Source of the DNA: Mauremys mutica
Taxonomy: Eukaryota > Chordata > Testudines > Geoemydidae
Assembly (NCBI RefSeq): GCF_020497125.1
Contig: NC_059079.1
Coordinates: 7,533,053-7,597,052, forward strand
Length of the DNA stretch: 64,000 bases
Direction: 5' to 3'
The position numbers and the translations under genes were made by a program. Shown here one piece after another: positions 22,304-33,520 of this stretch (its first letter is position 1; each line of letters begins with the position of its first letter). The notes under the pieces are model-generated. The model was not told the origin of the DNA. It was given only the letters and a program-made list of their open reading frames with translations, and did not search any database.

Positions 22304-22578
22304 GGCCTGGTCTACACTAGGAAATTAGGTTGGTATAGCTACGTCATGCAGGGGTGTGAAAACACGCCCCCCCATCCTGAGTGATGGAGCTAAACCGACC
22401 TAATCCCCCATGTATATGGCATTAGGTTGGTGGGGAATTCTCCTGTCAACCTGGCTACTGCCGCTCAAGGAGGTGGATTCCCTATGCCCACAGGAGAAGG
22501 GAATCCATCAGTGTAGGTAGCGTCGTCTCGTAAGCGCTACAGTGGTACTGTTGCAGCATTTTAAGTGTAGACAAGCCC
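22304..22578. mobile_element. Harbinger-like MITE
   Basis: Ends GGCCTGGTCTACACTAGG and, on the other strand, GGGCTTGTCTACACTTAA. Flanking trinucleotides are TCA (left) and TTA (right), a decayed TWA duplication. The interior has AGGTTGGTATAGCTACGTC and no coding frame. Similar in ends to Chompy-type MITEs known from crocodilians; that link is inference. Confidence 0.7.
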
Positions 22579-22605
22579 TTAGTGGGTTCACAATTACCCA
22601 AGACA

Positions 22606-22763
22606 AGAATAACAACAATAATAAATACTTATATAATAGTAGCCCCTAAAGGCTCCCCTGTGACCAGGATCTCATTGTACTAGGCACTGTACAAACACAT
22701 ACTAAGAGATAGTCCCCGCTCTGACGAGCTCACAAGTTAAAGAAACAAGACAGATAAAGAATG
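22606..22763 (-). mobile_element. MIR/CORE-SINE long-tail fragment
   Basis: AACAATAATAAATACTTATA, TTGTACTAGGCACTGTACAA and GACGAGCTCACAAGTTAAAG: the complement of the tail at 4938, including the AT-rich terminus. Confidence 0.75.
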
Positions 22764-22822
22764 GGGAAAAGGAAAGCTCTTAGCATGGGATTCTAGACAG
22801 AGTGTCTGCACTCTGAGGGTGT

Positions 22823-23619
22823 AGAATCATAGAATCATAGAATATCAGGGTTGGAAGGGACCTCAGGAGGTCATCTAGTCCAACCCCCTGACCAATCCCA
22901 AACCAAATCATCCCAGCTAGGGCTTTATGAAGCCTGACCTTAAAAACCTCTAAGGAAGGAGATTCCACCACCTCCCTAGGTAACACATTCCAGTGCTTCA
23001 CCACTCTCCTAGTGAAAAAGGTTTTCCTAACATCCAACCTAAACCTCCGCCACTGCAACTTGAGACCATTACTCCTTTTTCTGTCATCTGCTACCACTTA
23101 GAACAGTCTAGATCCATCCTCTTTGGAACCCCCTTTCAGGTAGTTGAAAGCAGCTATCAAATCCCCCCTCATTCTTCTCTTCTGCAGACTAAACAATCCC
23201 AGTTCCCTCAGCCTCTCCTCATAAGTCATGTGCTCCAGCCCCCTAATCTTTTTGTGGCCCATCTGCTGCATTCTTTCCAATTTTTCCACATCCTTCTTGT
23301 AGTGTGAGGCCTAAAACTGGACACAGTACTCCAGATGAGGCCTCACCAATGTCGAATAGAGGGAAATGATCACGTCCCTCGATCTGCTGGCAATGTCCCT
23401 ACTTATACAGCCCAAAATGCCGTTAGCCTTCTTGGCAACAAGGGCACGCTGTCGACTCATATCCAGCTTCTTGTCCACTGTAACCCCAGGTCCTTTTCTG
23501 CAGAACTGCTGCCTAGCCATTTGGTCCCTAGTCTGTAGCAGTGCATGGGATTCTTCCGTCCTAAGTGCAGGACTCTGCATTTGTCCTTGTTGAACCTCAT
23601 GAGATTTCTTTTGGCCCAA
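22823..23619 (-). pseudogene. CR1 ORF2 C-terminal region and 3' UTR
   Basis: After the frameshift the protein continues as [20 protein letters not shown] and [10 protein letters not shown], to a stop in place of a tryptophan near 23308. It then reads [20 protein letters not shown] and [14 protein letters not shown], another stop at 23098-23100, and last [20 protein letters not shown]. The 3' UTR is very short, as in CR1, and ends in the GATTCTAT repeat. Confidence 0.9.
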
Positions 23620-24137
23620 TCCTCTAATTTGTCCAGATCCCTCTGTATCCTATCCCTACCCTCCAGCGTATCTACCACTTCTCCCAGTTTAGTGTCATCT
23701 GCAAACTTGCTAAGGGTGCAGTCCACACCATCCTCCAGATCATTAATGAAGATATTGAACAAAACTGGACCCAGGACCAACCCTTGGGGCACTCCACTTG
23801 ATACCGGCTGCCAACTAGACATGGATCCATTGATCACTACCTGTTGAGCCCGACGATCTAGCCAGCTTTCTATCCACCTTATAGTACATTCATCCAGCCC
23901 ATACTTCTTTAACTTACTGGCAAGAATACTGTGGCAGACTGCATCAAAAGCTTTGCTAAAGTCAAGGAATAACACATCCACTGCTCTCCCCTCATCTACA
24001 GAGCCAGTTATCTCATCATAGAAGGCAATTAGGTTAATCAGGCATGGCTTGCCCTTGGTGAATCCATGCTGACTGTTCCTGATCACTTTCCTCTCCTCTA
24101 AGTACTTCAGAATCCATTCTCTGAGGACCTGCTCCAT
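23457..24137 (-). pseudogene. CR1 ORF2 catalytic reverse-transcriptase domain
   Basis: The frame opens at [15 protein letters not shown] and has [24 protein letters not shown] (23943-23966), [20 protein letters not shown] and the catalytic FADDTKLG box (FADD codons at 23694-23705). The two aspartates of the polymerase site are intact. The VPQG variant of the fourth block is usual in CR1. The frame shifts near 23470-23500, after GLQWTRSW. Confidence 0.95.
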
Positions 24138-25183
24138 AATTTTTCCAGGGACTGAGGTGAGGCTGACTGGCCTGTAGTTCCCCGGATCCTCCTTCTTCCC
24201 TTTTTATTAAAGATGGGCACTACATTAGCTTTTTTCCAGTCATCTAGGACCTCCCCCAATCGCCATGAGTTTTCAAAGATAATGGCCAATGGCTCTACAA
24301 TCACATTCGCCAACTCCTTTAGCACACTCGGACATAGCGCATCCGGCCCCATGAACTTGTGCTCATCCAGCTTTTCTAAATAGTCCTGAACCACTTCTTT
24401 CTCCACAGAGGGCTGGTGACCTCCTCCCCATGCTGTGCTGCCCAGTGCAGCAGTCTGGGAGCTGACCTTGTTCATGAAGACAGAGGCAAAAAAATCATTG
24501 AGTACATTAGCTTTTTCCACATCCTCTGTCACTAGGTTGCCTCCCTCATTCAGTAAGGGGCCCACACTTTCCTTGACTTTCTTCTTGTTGCTAATATACC
24601 TGAAGAAACCCTTCTTGTTACTCTTAACATCTCTTGCTAGCTGCAACTCCAAGTGTGATTTGGCCTTCCTGATTTCACTCCTGCATGCCTGAGCAATATT
24701 TTTATACTCCTCCTTAGTCATTTGTCCAAGCTTCCACTTAAGATCAGCAAGGATTTCACTGTTAAGCCAAGCTGGTCGCCTGCCATATTTACTATTCTTT
24801 CTACACATCGGGATGGTTTGTTCCTGCAACCTCAATAAGGATTCTTTAAAATACAGCCAGCTCTTCTGGACTCCTTTCCCCTTCATGTTATTCTCCCAGG
24901 GGATCCTGCCTATCAGTTCCCTGAGGGAGTCAAAGTCTGCTTTTCTGAAGTCCAGGGTCTGTATTCTGCTGCTCTCCTTTCTTCCTTTTGTCAGGATCCT
25001 GCACTCGACCATCTCATGGTCACTGCCTCCCAGGTTCCCATCCACTTTTGCTTCCCCTACTAACTCTTCTCTGTTTGTGAGCAGCAGGTCAAGAGGAGCT
25101 CTGCCCCTAGTTGGTTCCTCCAGCACTTGCACCAGGAAATTGTCCCCTACACTTTCCAAAAACTTTGTGGATTGTCTGTGCAC
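24107..25183 (-). pseudogene. CR1 ORF2 linker and N-terminal RT region
   Basis: This 358-codon open frame is the longest in the window. It continues the endonuclease frame after the stop at 25199 (GSDHEMVECRIL closes the endonuclease fold) and passes through RPAWLNSEILADLKWK and RYISNKKKVKE into the first reverse-transcriptase blocks (PDALCPSVLKELANVI, WKKANVVPIF). A frameshift near 24196-24206, in an A-rich tract, throws the end out of frame. The following block is read in the next frame. Confidence 0.9.
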
Positions 25184-25198
25184 TGCTGTATTACGCTC

Positions 25199-25613
25199 TC
25201 AGCAGATATTGGGGTGATTGAAGTCACCCATGAGAACCAGGGCCTGTGATCTAGTAACTTCTGTTAGTTGCCGGAAGAAAGCTTCGTCCACCTTATCCCC
25301 CTGGTCTGGTGGTCTATAGCAGACTCCCACCACAACATCCCCCTTGTTGCTCACGCTTCTAAACTTAATCCAGAGACTCTCAGGTTTTTCTGCAGTTTCA
25401 TACCAGAGCTCTGAGCAGTCATACTGCTCCCTTACATACAGTGCAACTCCCCCAACCTTTTCTGCCCTGCCTGTCCTTCCTGAACAGTTTATATCCATCC
25501 ATGACAGTGCTCCAGTCATGTGAGTTATCCCACCAGGTCTCTGTTATTCCAATCACATCATAATTCCTTGACTGTGTGTCTAGGAAGTCTAAAAGACTCC
25601 CCGGCAGGAGCAA
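25199..25613 (-). pseudogene. CR1 ORF2 endonuclease domain, broken
   Basis: Two frames form one domain. 25613-25419 has DVIGITETWWD, the catalytic glutamate block of AP-type endonucleases. 25519-25199 has GGVALYVREQYDC, VVGVCYRPPDQG and GDFNHPN (codons for GDFNH at 25214-25228), the block with catalytic Asp and Asn. The frame changes between them near 25430-25460. A TGA at 25199-25201 sits where tryptophan is expected. In a living CR1 this domain nicks target DNA to prime reverse transcription. The first part of the domain is lost by 5' truncation. Confidence 0.9.
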
Positions 25614-25727
25614 TCCTGGATTCTATTCAGACTCTGGAGGCTTGAAACACCTGGGGACCCACCAGTCTCTCTGCAGAAGTCTAGTGAGCCACCAGAAGGG
25701 GGAACCTGACGCAATGTGACACTGCAC

Positions 25728-25862
25728 TTTACAGATGGGGAATTGAGGCACAGAGAGATTGAGTGACTTGCCCAAGGTCACGCCGGAAGTCTGTAAAGCA
25801 CCAGGAATACAACCCAGATCTCCTGAGTCCTATTTTAGCGTCTTAACCACAAGACCATTCTT
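25728..25862 (-). mobile_element. MIR/CORE-SINE
   Basis: TTTACAGATGGGGAATTGAG, GCACAGAGAGATTGAGTGAC, TTGCCCAAGGTCACGCC and AACCACAAGACCATTCTTCC: the complement of a MIR core and head. Confidence 0.85.
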
Positions 25863-26880
25863 CCTCTCTAACCTCATTAATTGCATCCGGCTGCAACTTC
25901 ACGCATGCTACATTAGCTTGCAGCAATTTATCAATGAATGGTGCTGTCGTTACCATTCCCATCGTGGGTGGACAGGGCTGAGACACCCCCGCCCCGTGCT
26001 AAACCAGAGACATTATCCGTGAGATTGCCCATTTGTGCATCCGGTTTACCCAGCAGGAAGGCATTATGCAAATGAGCCTCAAAAACCAGCTCGCCTCTAC
26101 ATTTCTAATGGAAAACAACTCTCTCTAAACTGTATATCCAAAACATATCCCACACCCTGCCCCCCCCCCACACACTGCAGGCTTTAAATATGTGCGTGTG
26201 TGTGTGTGTGTGTGTGTATTTATTTTATTTTCATCTGTGTTATATTTCTCCAACAGATTGGTGCCGAATGTGGAGGGAAAGGATGAAGCCACCGGAATGT
26301 GCTCTAAATTAATACTGAATGTGACAGAATCCAGAGCACCCATTTTAATCAAGTTAGTATGTTTTCCATTTTCCCCCAATGTGTTTTCCATTTTTGCTGC
26401 ATTTGGAAGGGGGCTTTAGATATTGCAACAACATAATGTTAAATGTAAAATATGACAATTCCAACACAGGCTGCTTTAAATAATTTATGCCTTTCATAGT
26501 CTAATGGGCTGTGTAATGTACACATGGCTATGTTACCGACGTCACAAATAAATAGAGAGTATTTATGCGTGATGGATGGGATTTTAAAAATTCCCGCCTG
26601 CTGCCTGGCAAACTACTCAGCCAGCTTTCATGCATGCCCAGTGACTGAACTACATTGCAGGGAGCAAGTGATCACTTCTTTCTGTTGTCCCTGACCTTGC
26701 ACAGAGTACACGTGCAGTAGATGAGATGTCGTGAAATTGCACAGTGGTGCTGCAGAGTCCTGAAGATGCCTATGCTCCATCTTCTCTGCTTTTTCCCAGG
26801 AGAAAATCTTTCTCCCACTCATTTCCTTTTCTTCCTCCTCTGAGTTAAAATACCACCCTACCTCCCCCTTGCAAGCACTG
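25863..26880. other. Single-copy AT-rich stretch, candidate enhancer
   Basis: No mobile element except a microsatellite. The segment at 26020-26620 has an exact octamer ATGCAAAT (26066-26073) within GCATTATGCAAATGAG, plus TAATTT, CATTTTAATCAAG, TTAAATAATTTATG and other homeodomain-type cores. This density and the lack of repeats resemble vertebrate conserved noncoding DNA. Function is inferred only. Confidence 0.35.
26191..26217. repeat. (TG)n microsatellite
   Basis: About thirteen TG repeats with one CG interruption, within the single-copy region. A run of ten C residues followed by CACACAC lies about 20 bp to the left. Confidence 0.95.
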
Positions 26881-27130
26881 GAATAGCAGAGTGGGCACAG
26901 GACTATGAGTCAGGTGACTTGGGTTCTAAGTGCACTGCTGCTGTTAACCTGCAGTGTGATATTGACTGAGATTCTTTGGTTCTATTCCCGCCCTTTGTCC
27001 TGTCTATTTAGATTGCAAGCTCTTCAGGGTAGCGCATCTCTCTCACTAGATGTCTTTGTAGTGTACTGAGTGCAACAGAGCCCTGGTCTCAGCTGGGGCC
27101 TTCAAGGGCTACTGTAGTAGAAATAATTAA
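26881..27130 (+). mobile_element. MIR/CORE-SINE, long-tail subtype
   Basis: GACTATGAGTCAGGTGACTT head, GTCCTGTCTATTTAGATTGC, AAGCTCTTCAGGGTAGCGC and a tail with GCTACTGTAGTAGAAATAAT. Same subtype as at 4938. Confidence 0.75.
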
Positions 27131-27578
27131 TACTAATGCCCCTGCCCGTCTCTCCCTTCTCCCCCTTCACAGGCATTGCTGGCCATGAATGACTAACACT
27201 AGGCGTATGAAACAATATTTATTCTGTCTTCTCAGTTTGGTGGATATTGAGAATCAATGTCCATTGTCTTTTCCTTGGTCATTAATTGATCTCTCTGGTC
27301 AATAAAGCTTGATACACACCTCAACAGAAGTCAGTATTTGCTTTTTCTCTTCTATCGTTGTTTGCCACAAATACCACCATTACCGTATCTCATGTTAGCT
27401 GTATCTGAATACACCATATCCCTGTGTACAAGGCTTCATACCAGGGTATATGTCTGTATTTTTATCCAGGTGGAACATTATTTAATAGATTTTCAAGGTC
27501 ACTCAGTCTTCTTCACCATTCTGTAATGTCTATTTCCAGTTCTTAAGGTGATATCTTCTCCGTTTGTTAAAAGCACAG
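27131..27578. other. Unassigned stretch
   Basis: No gene or repeat was recognised. Confidence 0.35.
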
Positions 27579-27739
27579 ATCCCAGAAACTGGGACTGGGC
27601 GAGAGGGAATGGATCACTCAGAATTCCCAGTTCTGTTCATTCCCTCTGAAGCATCATGCACCGGCCACTGTCAGAGACAGGATATTGGATTAGATGGACC
27701 ATTGGTCTCACCCAGTATGGCTGTTTTATGTTCTTCTGT
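27579..27739 (+). mobile_element. CR1 3' end fragment (GTTCTT-tail type)
   Basis: GGGAATGGATCACTCAGAAT, TCCCTCTGAAGCATCATGC, TTAGATGGACCATTGGTCTC and a TTTATGTTCTTCTGTT end. It is the same CR1 subfamily as the copy at 28129. Confidence 0.8.
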
Positions 27740-28128
27740 TAATAGGTAATGACATGAGTCCTTTCATAGCAGCAACGCTTCATGTGTATGTCACCAGCTG
27801 GCTAACCTGGTTAGACTTGTCTAATCATTGGCAATAGGTATATTGATGATGTCTCCTATTATATGGATTTTTGTGTCAGTGGGGAGGTCAGAGTTCAAGG
27901 TTACCTTGATTCACAGGATCACAGAGTAACTAAGTCAATAGATGGTGCCGGGAGGAAGGACGGAGGTGAAATAAAAAGACCCTGAAAAATGTGTGTGCCC
28001 AGTGGAATTAAAGAATCAAATATGAATTGACTTTTATTATCTTTATGTAATTTTTGCAAGGATGCTCACATGACATGGTGATGTACGTGTTTTACATGCA
28101 TAGATAGGAAGGATACTTAGTAACCAAG
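27740..28128. other. Unassigned stretch
   Basis: No gene or repeat was recognised. Confidence 0.35.
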
Positions 28129-28729
28129 TAAAGCTGGTTCAGGAAAAGGTTCAGAAAAGGGCAACAAAAATGATTAGGAGTATAGAACGTATGAGGAGAG
28201 ATTAGTAAGACTGGGACTTTTCAGCATGGAAAAGAGATGCATAAGCAGGGATATGCTATCGGTCTATAAAAACATACCGGTAACTGATGTGGAGAAAGTA
28301 AGTGAGGAAGTGTTATTTATTCCATCTCATAACTCAAGAACTAGGGGCCACCAAATGAAATTAATAGGCAGCAGGTTTAAAACAAACAAAAGGAAGTATT
28401 TTTTTCACACAACGCACAGTCAACCTGTGGAACTCCTCGCCAGAGGATATCATGAAGGCCAAGACTATAACAGGGTTCAAAAAAGAACTAGATAAATTCC
28501 TGGAGGATAGGTCCATCAATGGCTATTAGCCAGGATGGACAGGGATGGTGTCCCCAGCCTCTGTTTGCCAGAAGCTGGGAATGGGTGACAGGGGATGGAT
28601 CACTTGATGATTCCCTGTTCTGTTCATTCCCTCTGGGGTACCTGGCATTGGCCACTGAGAGAAGACAGGATACTAGGCTAGATGGACCTTTGGTCTGACC
28701 CGATTGTTGTTCTTATGTTCTTATGTTGT
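28129..28729 (+). mobile_element. CR1 LINE, 5'-truncated (GTTCTT-tail type)
   Basis: It starts in the C-terminal coding part (CAGAAAAGGGCAACAAAAAT, then a translation with [11 protein letters not shown] and [10 protein letters not shown]). It continues through AACTAGATAAATTCCTGGAG and ATGGCTATTAGCCAGGATG to GATGGACCTTTGGTCTGACC and a GTTCTTATGTTCTTATGT terminus. The 89-aa open frame at 28226-28495 is the surviving piece of ORF2. It belongs to a different CR1 subfamily from the one at 22823. Confidence 0.92.
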
Positions 28730-28736
28730 GAACAAT

Positions 28737-28882
28737 ATGTATGATTTGTATTGTAGTAGCCTAGAGTGCCAAACTGAGATTCGATCCTATTTTGCTCAGC
28801 ACTGTTCATACACATAGCCAAAGACAGTCTGTGCCTCCAAGAACTTACAAGCTAAACAGACAAAGGGCGGGAAGGCAGAAAG
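28737..28882 (-). mobile_element. MIR/CORE-SINE long-tail fragment
   Basis: GATTTGTATTGTAGTAGCC, CAGCACTGTTCATACACAT, and AAGAACTTACAAGCTAAACAG: the complement of the tail at 4938. It directly follows the CR1 terminus. Confidence 0.7.
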
Positions 28883-29221
28883 ACGCATTTAGTGTCACCA
28901 CCACAAGCCTAAGTTAATGCGTTTTATTTTGTTGTTCACAAATAGTTTGCAAATTTCTGCATATGCAGTTACTGGTAGCTCTTTGCTAGGTAGCTTGAAC
29001 AAACAATCTTTGGTCTGTTGGGTTGTTTGCCATCAGTTCACATTCTTTAATCGCGGTGTGTGTTTGGTCTTTTAAGCCACGTGGTATTGTTTTTTCTGCC
29101 GCTTGATTGGATAACTGATACTTTCTAACTGTGTGATAACAAGGAGTGAATAATGAGTAGCAAATTACTAATTACGCCCCTTTGGTACAAATTATCATTG
29201 CAATAAAATTTGTGATTCACG

Positions 29222-29257
29222 TAGAGTGACCAGACAGCAAGTGTGAAAAATCGGGAT
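29222..29257. mobile_element. hAT MITE, one end only (TAGGGTG family)
   Basis: TAGAGTGACCAGACAGCAAG and GTGTGAAAAATCGGGA match one end of the complete copies at 34555, 55567 and 63211. The rest of the element is absent. Confidence 0.75.
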
Positions 29258-30470
29258 TCATGGTCCATCAGCAGATGCCTGTAGTTAACAAATATGATCC
29301 CACCACTAAAAATGAACCCCCCACTCAATACTTTTATTCATGAAAATATTTCCAAATCAAGAATTTACGCTGAAATACTGTGGAGGCAATACTCGCATTC
29401 ACACCGTCGCAAAGAAGCTGCTGGGTTCTACAAGAGATGTCTGGGAATATGTCAATTGAATATATGCCAGTAGATGGCACTCAATGCGCAGCTATGCTCA
29501 TAGGCCTTGTAGGACCAATAAAAATGGTGGTTGTTGTGCCCTGCAGATGGCTTCCCTGGTGCAGCTCTTAACAGATAGGACAACTCCTGTGAGTATGTTC
29601 TAGGGATCCACAATGTGCCACTGTTCAACCAGCTGCTAAGGGAGAGTTATGTGAAGTAGGAATCAGATCTCCATTTATGTTGTTGTGGTTCTGGCATCTG
29701 TCTTGGTTATATTAAAACCGTGGACTAAATTTCTTTAAAAGACACACACCAACTCTATCCTCACAAAAACATCCCCCCCCACACACACACCAAGATCTGG
29801 ACAGTGCCAAATTACACCTGGGTGTGTTAAATACTGTTGCAAAAATGTAGCCGCCCTTTGTGACTTGCAAGGTTTTCGCCGGGAAGTTTATTTCTTTTCT
29901 TTTTACTTTAAATCAATCATTCACCCACCAGAAACATCAGCCTTCAAAGCAGAAGGCAGTTACCCAGGCAAGCTGCCACTGTATCCAGCCGACCTCCATG
30001 CTGATTGTGCTGATTATACACACTTTTTGGTTACATTAGCACCTGACTATGATTTATGAGGGCAGGCAGGGAGACGGTGACTGACTGACCTGCTTTCATG
30101 AAAGCAGCCTGTTTGCTGAGAAAGGGCTTCCGGCATAAATCATTGTAGACATGCTTTTACACTAGGACTAAATAAACACTCACTTAGCCCTGTACCTGTT
30201 AATATGTTAACAAGTAATGTCCTCAAACAGCCTCATTATTTGATTACATCCGAGGTCAGGGATTTGCGCTGAGGCTTTCCATGCCTCCCAGAGTCTCAGG
30301 AGCCCAAAGTAATCGGCCCAGTTGAATTCAGGGAAAGAGAGTTTATCACACTGTATTATCAATCCAGCATACAGAAGAACTATAGATTTATGATCTCACA
30401 GTTAAAATATTCTAGAGTAACACACACGCACATGCATACCCCTCTGATATATACAAAGTACATATTATGT
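29258..30470. other. Single-copy stretch, candidate conserved noncoding DNA
   Basis: No mobile element was recognised over 1.2 kb. The section at 29860-30410 is low in CpG and has an even base composition. It carries paired motifs such as TGACTGACTGACC, TTAATATGTTAACAAG and CTCATTATTTGATTACATC. No exon with recognisable domains was found. Confidence 0.3.
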
Positions 30471-30471
30471 A

Positions 30472-30688
30472 TGTTACTGTAGTAGAGGCCCTAGCCAAGA
30501 TCAGGGCCCACGGAGCTAGGTGCTGTATAAACACAGTGAGAGTCGGGCACTATCTCAAAGAGCTTCTAGTCCAAATTAGCAAGATGGACAAAGAGAAGAA
30601 GTCACTTCTTCAAGATCAGTGGCAGAGCCAGAACCCAGATCTCGTGACTGACTGCCCTATGTTCTAACCACTAGACTGCACTGTCCTT
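30472..30688 (-). mobile_element. MIR/CORE-SINE, long-tail subtype, near full length
   Basis: The plus strand reads AGATCAGGGCCCACGGAGCT, AGGTGCTGTATAAACACAG and AGTGGCAGAGCCAGAACCC, ending CTAACCACTAGACTGCACTG. Tail and head are in one copy on the minus strand. Confidence 0.85.
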
Positions 30689-32710
30689 CCTGCCATGCTC
30701 AATACTGCATTCAAAGAAATGTCTAGGTTGCAAAGTTAGACCCTCAAAAGTTAAGAAATGCCAGAATTCGGGTAGCCAGTGCGCACTTCACTAGGCCTCC
30801 TTGTGTGTATGCCACCCACCCGCTGAGAATAACTGAAGCTGTGTGGGTGTGGCACCTTTCAGTCAGCAACATATTCCTGCCAACCCAGCATGACACCAGT
30901 GTGGGCTGGGCCTGGGACTGGGACGAGAGTGGTGGAGAAGCCGACTGCACCTCCTGTTGTGTTGCTAAGGGGCAGCATCCAACCCAACAAAGGGCAAGAT
31001 GGTAATAAATCCCTCGTTTACTGTTATGACCTTAAACAGTTAATTGTGGCCCAGGGTTTTGTGCGACGTTCTTGCTGGTGACGCCCTTTGTAACACCCAC
31101 CACTAAAATCATTTTAACTTCTTGTTACAGATGAGGGGAAAAAAGAGTTAAAGCATTTAAAATGTAACGTATGAAGTGAAGCTTTTTTTTTTTTAAGTTT
31201 CCCTTATTTCCTTTCACCAGAAAGGTACAGAGTCTTTTACAGAGGAAACCCTCCTTTGTCTTTTAGATACTATTAAATATTATAGTAACTGGGTTTTTTG
31301 GCGTGGTGTGGGAAGAGAAAGGTAGTTTGGATGGTCTGGAGCTGGCCATGTTGAAATCTGATTCCGTTTCCCTTAGGACAAAGCAAGACAAACACGAAAG
31401 AGGAGAAAGAAGAACGGCACAGAGGGAAGACGCAGCTTCTGTCTCTGGTGCTGACTTTCACTCGCAGCCTCACTGCTGGAGAAACCCAGGCCCAGAGGCT
31501 CGGCAAACTTGTGCCAGGATTGGGCCGCGTGAGGCATTGCTTCTGGGACGTTTCTCTTCTCAAAGTGCTGATGTTGCATAGGGTGGAGTTGCCTTGGACG
31601 GCTAAGCCAGAGTCTTTATTAGCGAGAAGGTGAGAGGAGAGAGAGAGAAAAAAAAAAGGGAGAAATGGTGTAATGTAGGGAAGGAAAATGGCACCCATGG
31701 GAGAGGCTGGCAGCAGGGACATGAGGCTCGTGTCCTCGGTGGTGGTCAGGATTTAGCCAAAGCCAGTACAGATGGTGATGTCATCTACTCTGCTTTCCTT
31801 TGACCAGTTTGACTAAAATGCCTTACAGAATGAAGACGGGGACCCAGAAGATGGATGTGGTGGCAGTCCATGTGCCCCTCCCCCACATTCCTTTCGGTGG
31901 CCAAGACGTGGTGGCAACCTCACCTCATTACCATGAACCAATCCAAACACATTTTGGTGATTTCAATTGCAAATCTTTCCTGCCATGTCTGGAATCTTTT
32001 GGCTCGTTGCTACGCCAACCCAGGACTTTACCCTTTAGCACAGTTCTTTTGACTTAAACAATCAAATTTATATCCGTCGAGCTGTCTCCGACTTCTCCTG
32101 ACTTTTATAAACAACTTTACGTAATAAGCTAAATTGGGCTTTTGGTACCTTGGTCAACTTCGGGGGCAGGCCTCTGCTGAACGCACCCTTATACCAGGTT
32201 CGGATCTCCCGTTGGGAGGGAATTCTCAGCCAAGGAGGTGTATTCAGATTTTGTCCCACTTGTGCCTCCACAGACCACAAGAGAGAATTTGTCCCTCATT
32301 TTTTTGTGTGTGTTACTTTATATTACAGATGGGCCTGAGCCAAAGCCTAGCTCCAAATGCTCTCCTAGCCTTTGGGAAAGCCTAGCTGTCCTGGGTCTGA
32401 CCTACCTCTCCATTATATATTACACAAGTGCCTTTTGCCATCCTTTCATGGATATGCAGGCCTGTTTTCTCTCATGTGGGCAGGTGTAAATCAGGAGTAA
32501 CTCCAGTAAAGTCATTTGACTTACCCTGGGGTACGATTGGTGTGAGACAAGAATCAGACTCAAAAAGCCAGGAAATTGCCCTTTTCCTGAAGCTACCGAC
32601 AGTTAGTCCATGCCAAAGGCTTTGGTCATTCATTTCCTAACCTTTGAACAGTGTCACAGTGCCGTACCAGTATTCCTCACAACAGGCCCAGCAAATCAAA
32701 TTTAACAGAT
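30689..32710. other. Unassigned stretch, 2 kb
   Basis: No mobile element or gene was recognised. Open frames of 60-149 aa on both strands (for example 31273-31722 minus) have no recognisable domains. A T-rich run lies at 31182-31195. Confidence 0.35.
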
Positions 32711-32842
32711 GAAGGCCCTAGTTCAGGAAGGCATACTTATTCAGGAGAGGATTTAAGCACACACAAGCCTTATTGAAGACAATGGGACATACGCACACGC
32801 TTCAAGTTAAGCACATGCTTAAGTGCTTTGCTGAACCAGGGC
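32711..32842. repeat. Short palindromic MITE-like element
   Basis: GGCCCTAGTTCAGGAAGGCA is mirrored by TGCTTTGCTGAACCAGGGCC. Within are TTAAGCACA and its mirror, around GAAGACAATGGGACATACG. A degraded relative appears at 51790-51870 (CAGTAAAGCACATGCTTCAC). Confidence 0.65.
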
Positions 32843-33520
32843 CAAAATGCAGCATAGTTTACGTCAGGAGAATTCGATACCTGTGTCTATTTTCCTTTCC
32901 TTTCCCTCCTAAAAATAAAGATTAAAGGCGAACACTGAACAGAGACTATTTTTCTTTTTATTAGATGTATTTTTTACCCCTTATTCATCACAGGTGCCCC
33001 AGGAATGAGTCTGTCCTAGCCATGATGTAATCTGTAATTAACTAGACTTCTTTTGTCAATCCTGCATCATCAAAGCACATATTTATGGAGTGTGAAATCT
33101 AATATTTACAGTGTTAAATACTTGAACAATATTTAAATTGGTTTCATCACTTACTATATTTAGTTGGAACAATATTGTCTGGTTAATAGCAATGAAAACT
33201 ATGCCGTTCTTTTGGTTTTTACATTTGTAAGTGTGTATTAGGTAACTGGAAAATATGGTCATTATATTTGTCTAACATTTCTACAAGCTGGTAACATGGC
33301 ATTTCATTACTGGTATTAACTCATGAATTACCCAGACGTGAAGGATTTGAGACCTTTCCAGGTTCAATAAGCAAACAAGAACAGAGTGCAGTGGGATGTC
33401 TGGAAGGAAGGCATTTTAAACATATTTATACATAAGTGTGAAGAGATATTTTTCCTACTTTGCTGGCTTTATACAAAGTTTATTAAAACATATTGTTAAT
33501 AGCAAAAAAAAAAAGGTTAA
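32843..33520. other. Single-copy AT-rich stretch, candidate enhancer
   Basis: No mobile element was recognised. 33000-33420 is AT-rich with TAATTAACTAG, ACAATATTGTC, TTTAAATTGG and TCATGAATTAC motifs. A 26-bp segment at 33101-33126 recurs exactly at 34715-34740. Confidence 0.35.
33101..33126 (+). repeat. 26-bp exact direct repeat, copy A
   Basis: The 26-mer begins AATATTTACAGTG and ends TACTTGAA. It is identical to 34715-34740 in the same orientation. The flanks are unrelated. Confidence 0.95.

Larger units (their letters stand above)
22823..25620 (-). mobile_element. CR1 LINE, 2.8 kb, 5'-truncated, dead
   Basis: A minus-strand CR1 retrotransposon retaining most of ORF2 and the 3' end. Its terminus is GATTCTATGATTCTATGATT read on the minus strand, the octamer-repeat end typical of CR1. 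The domains run in order: apurinic-type endonuclease (25620 down to 25200), linker and N-terminal reverse transcriptase (25183-24107), catalytic reverse transcriptase (24137-23457) and C-terminal region (23619-22823). ORF1 and the 5' UTR are missing. At least three frameshifts and three in-frame stops make it non-functional. Codon content is well preserved, so it is younger than the CR1 pieces at 11-13.5 kb. Confidence 0.95.
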
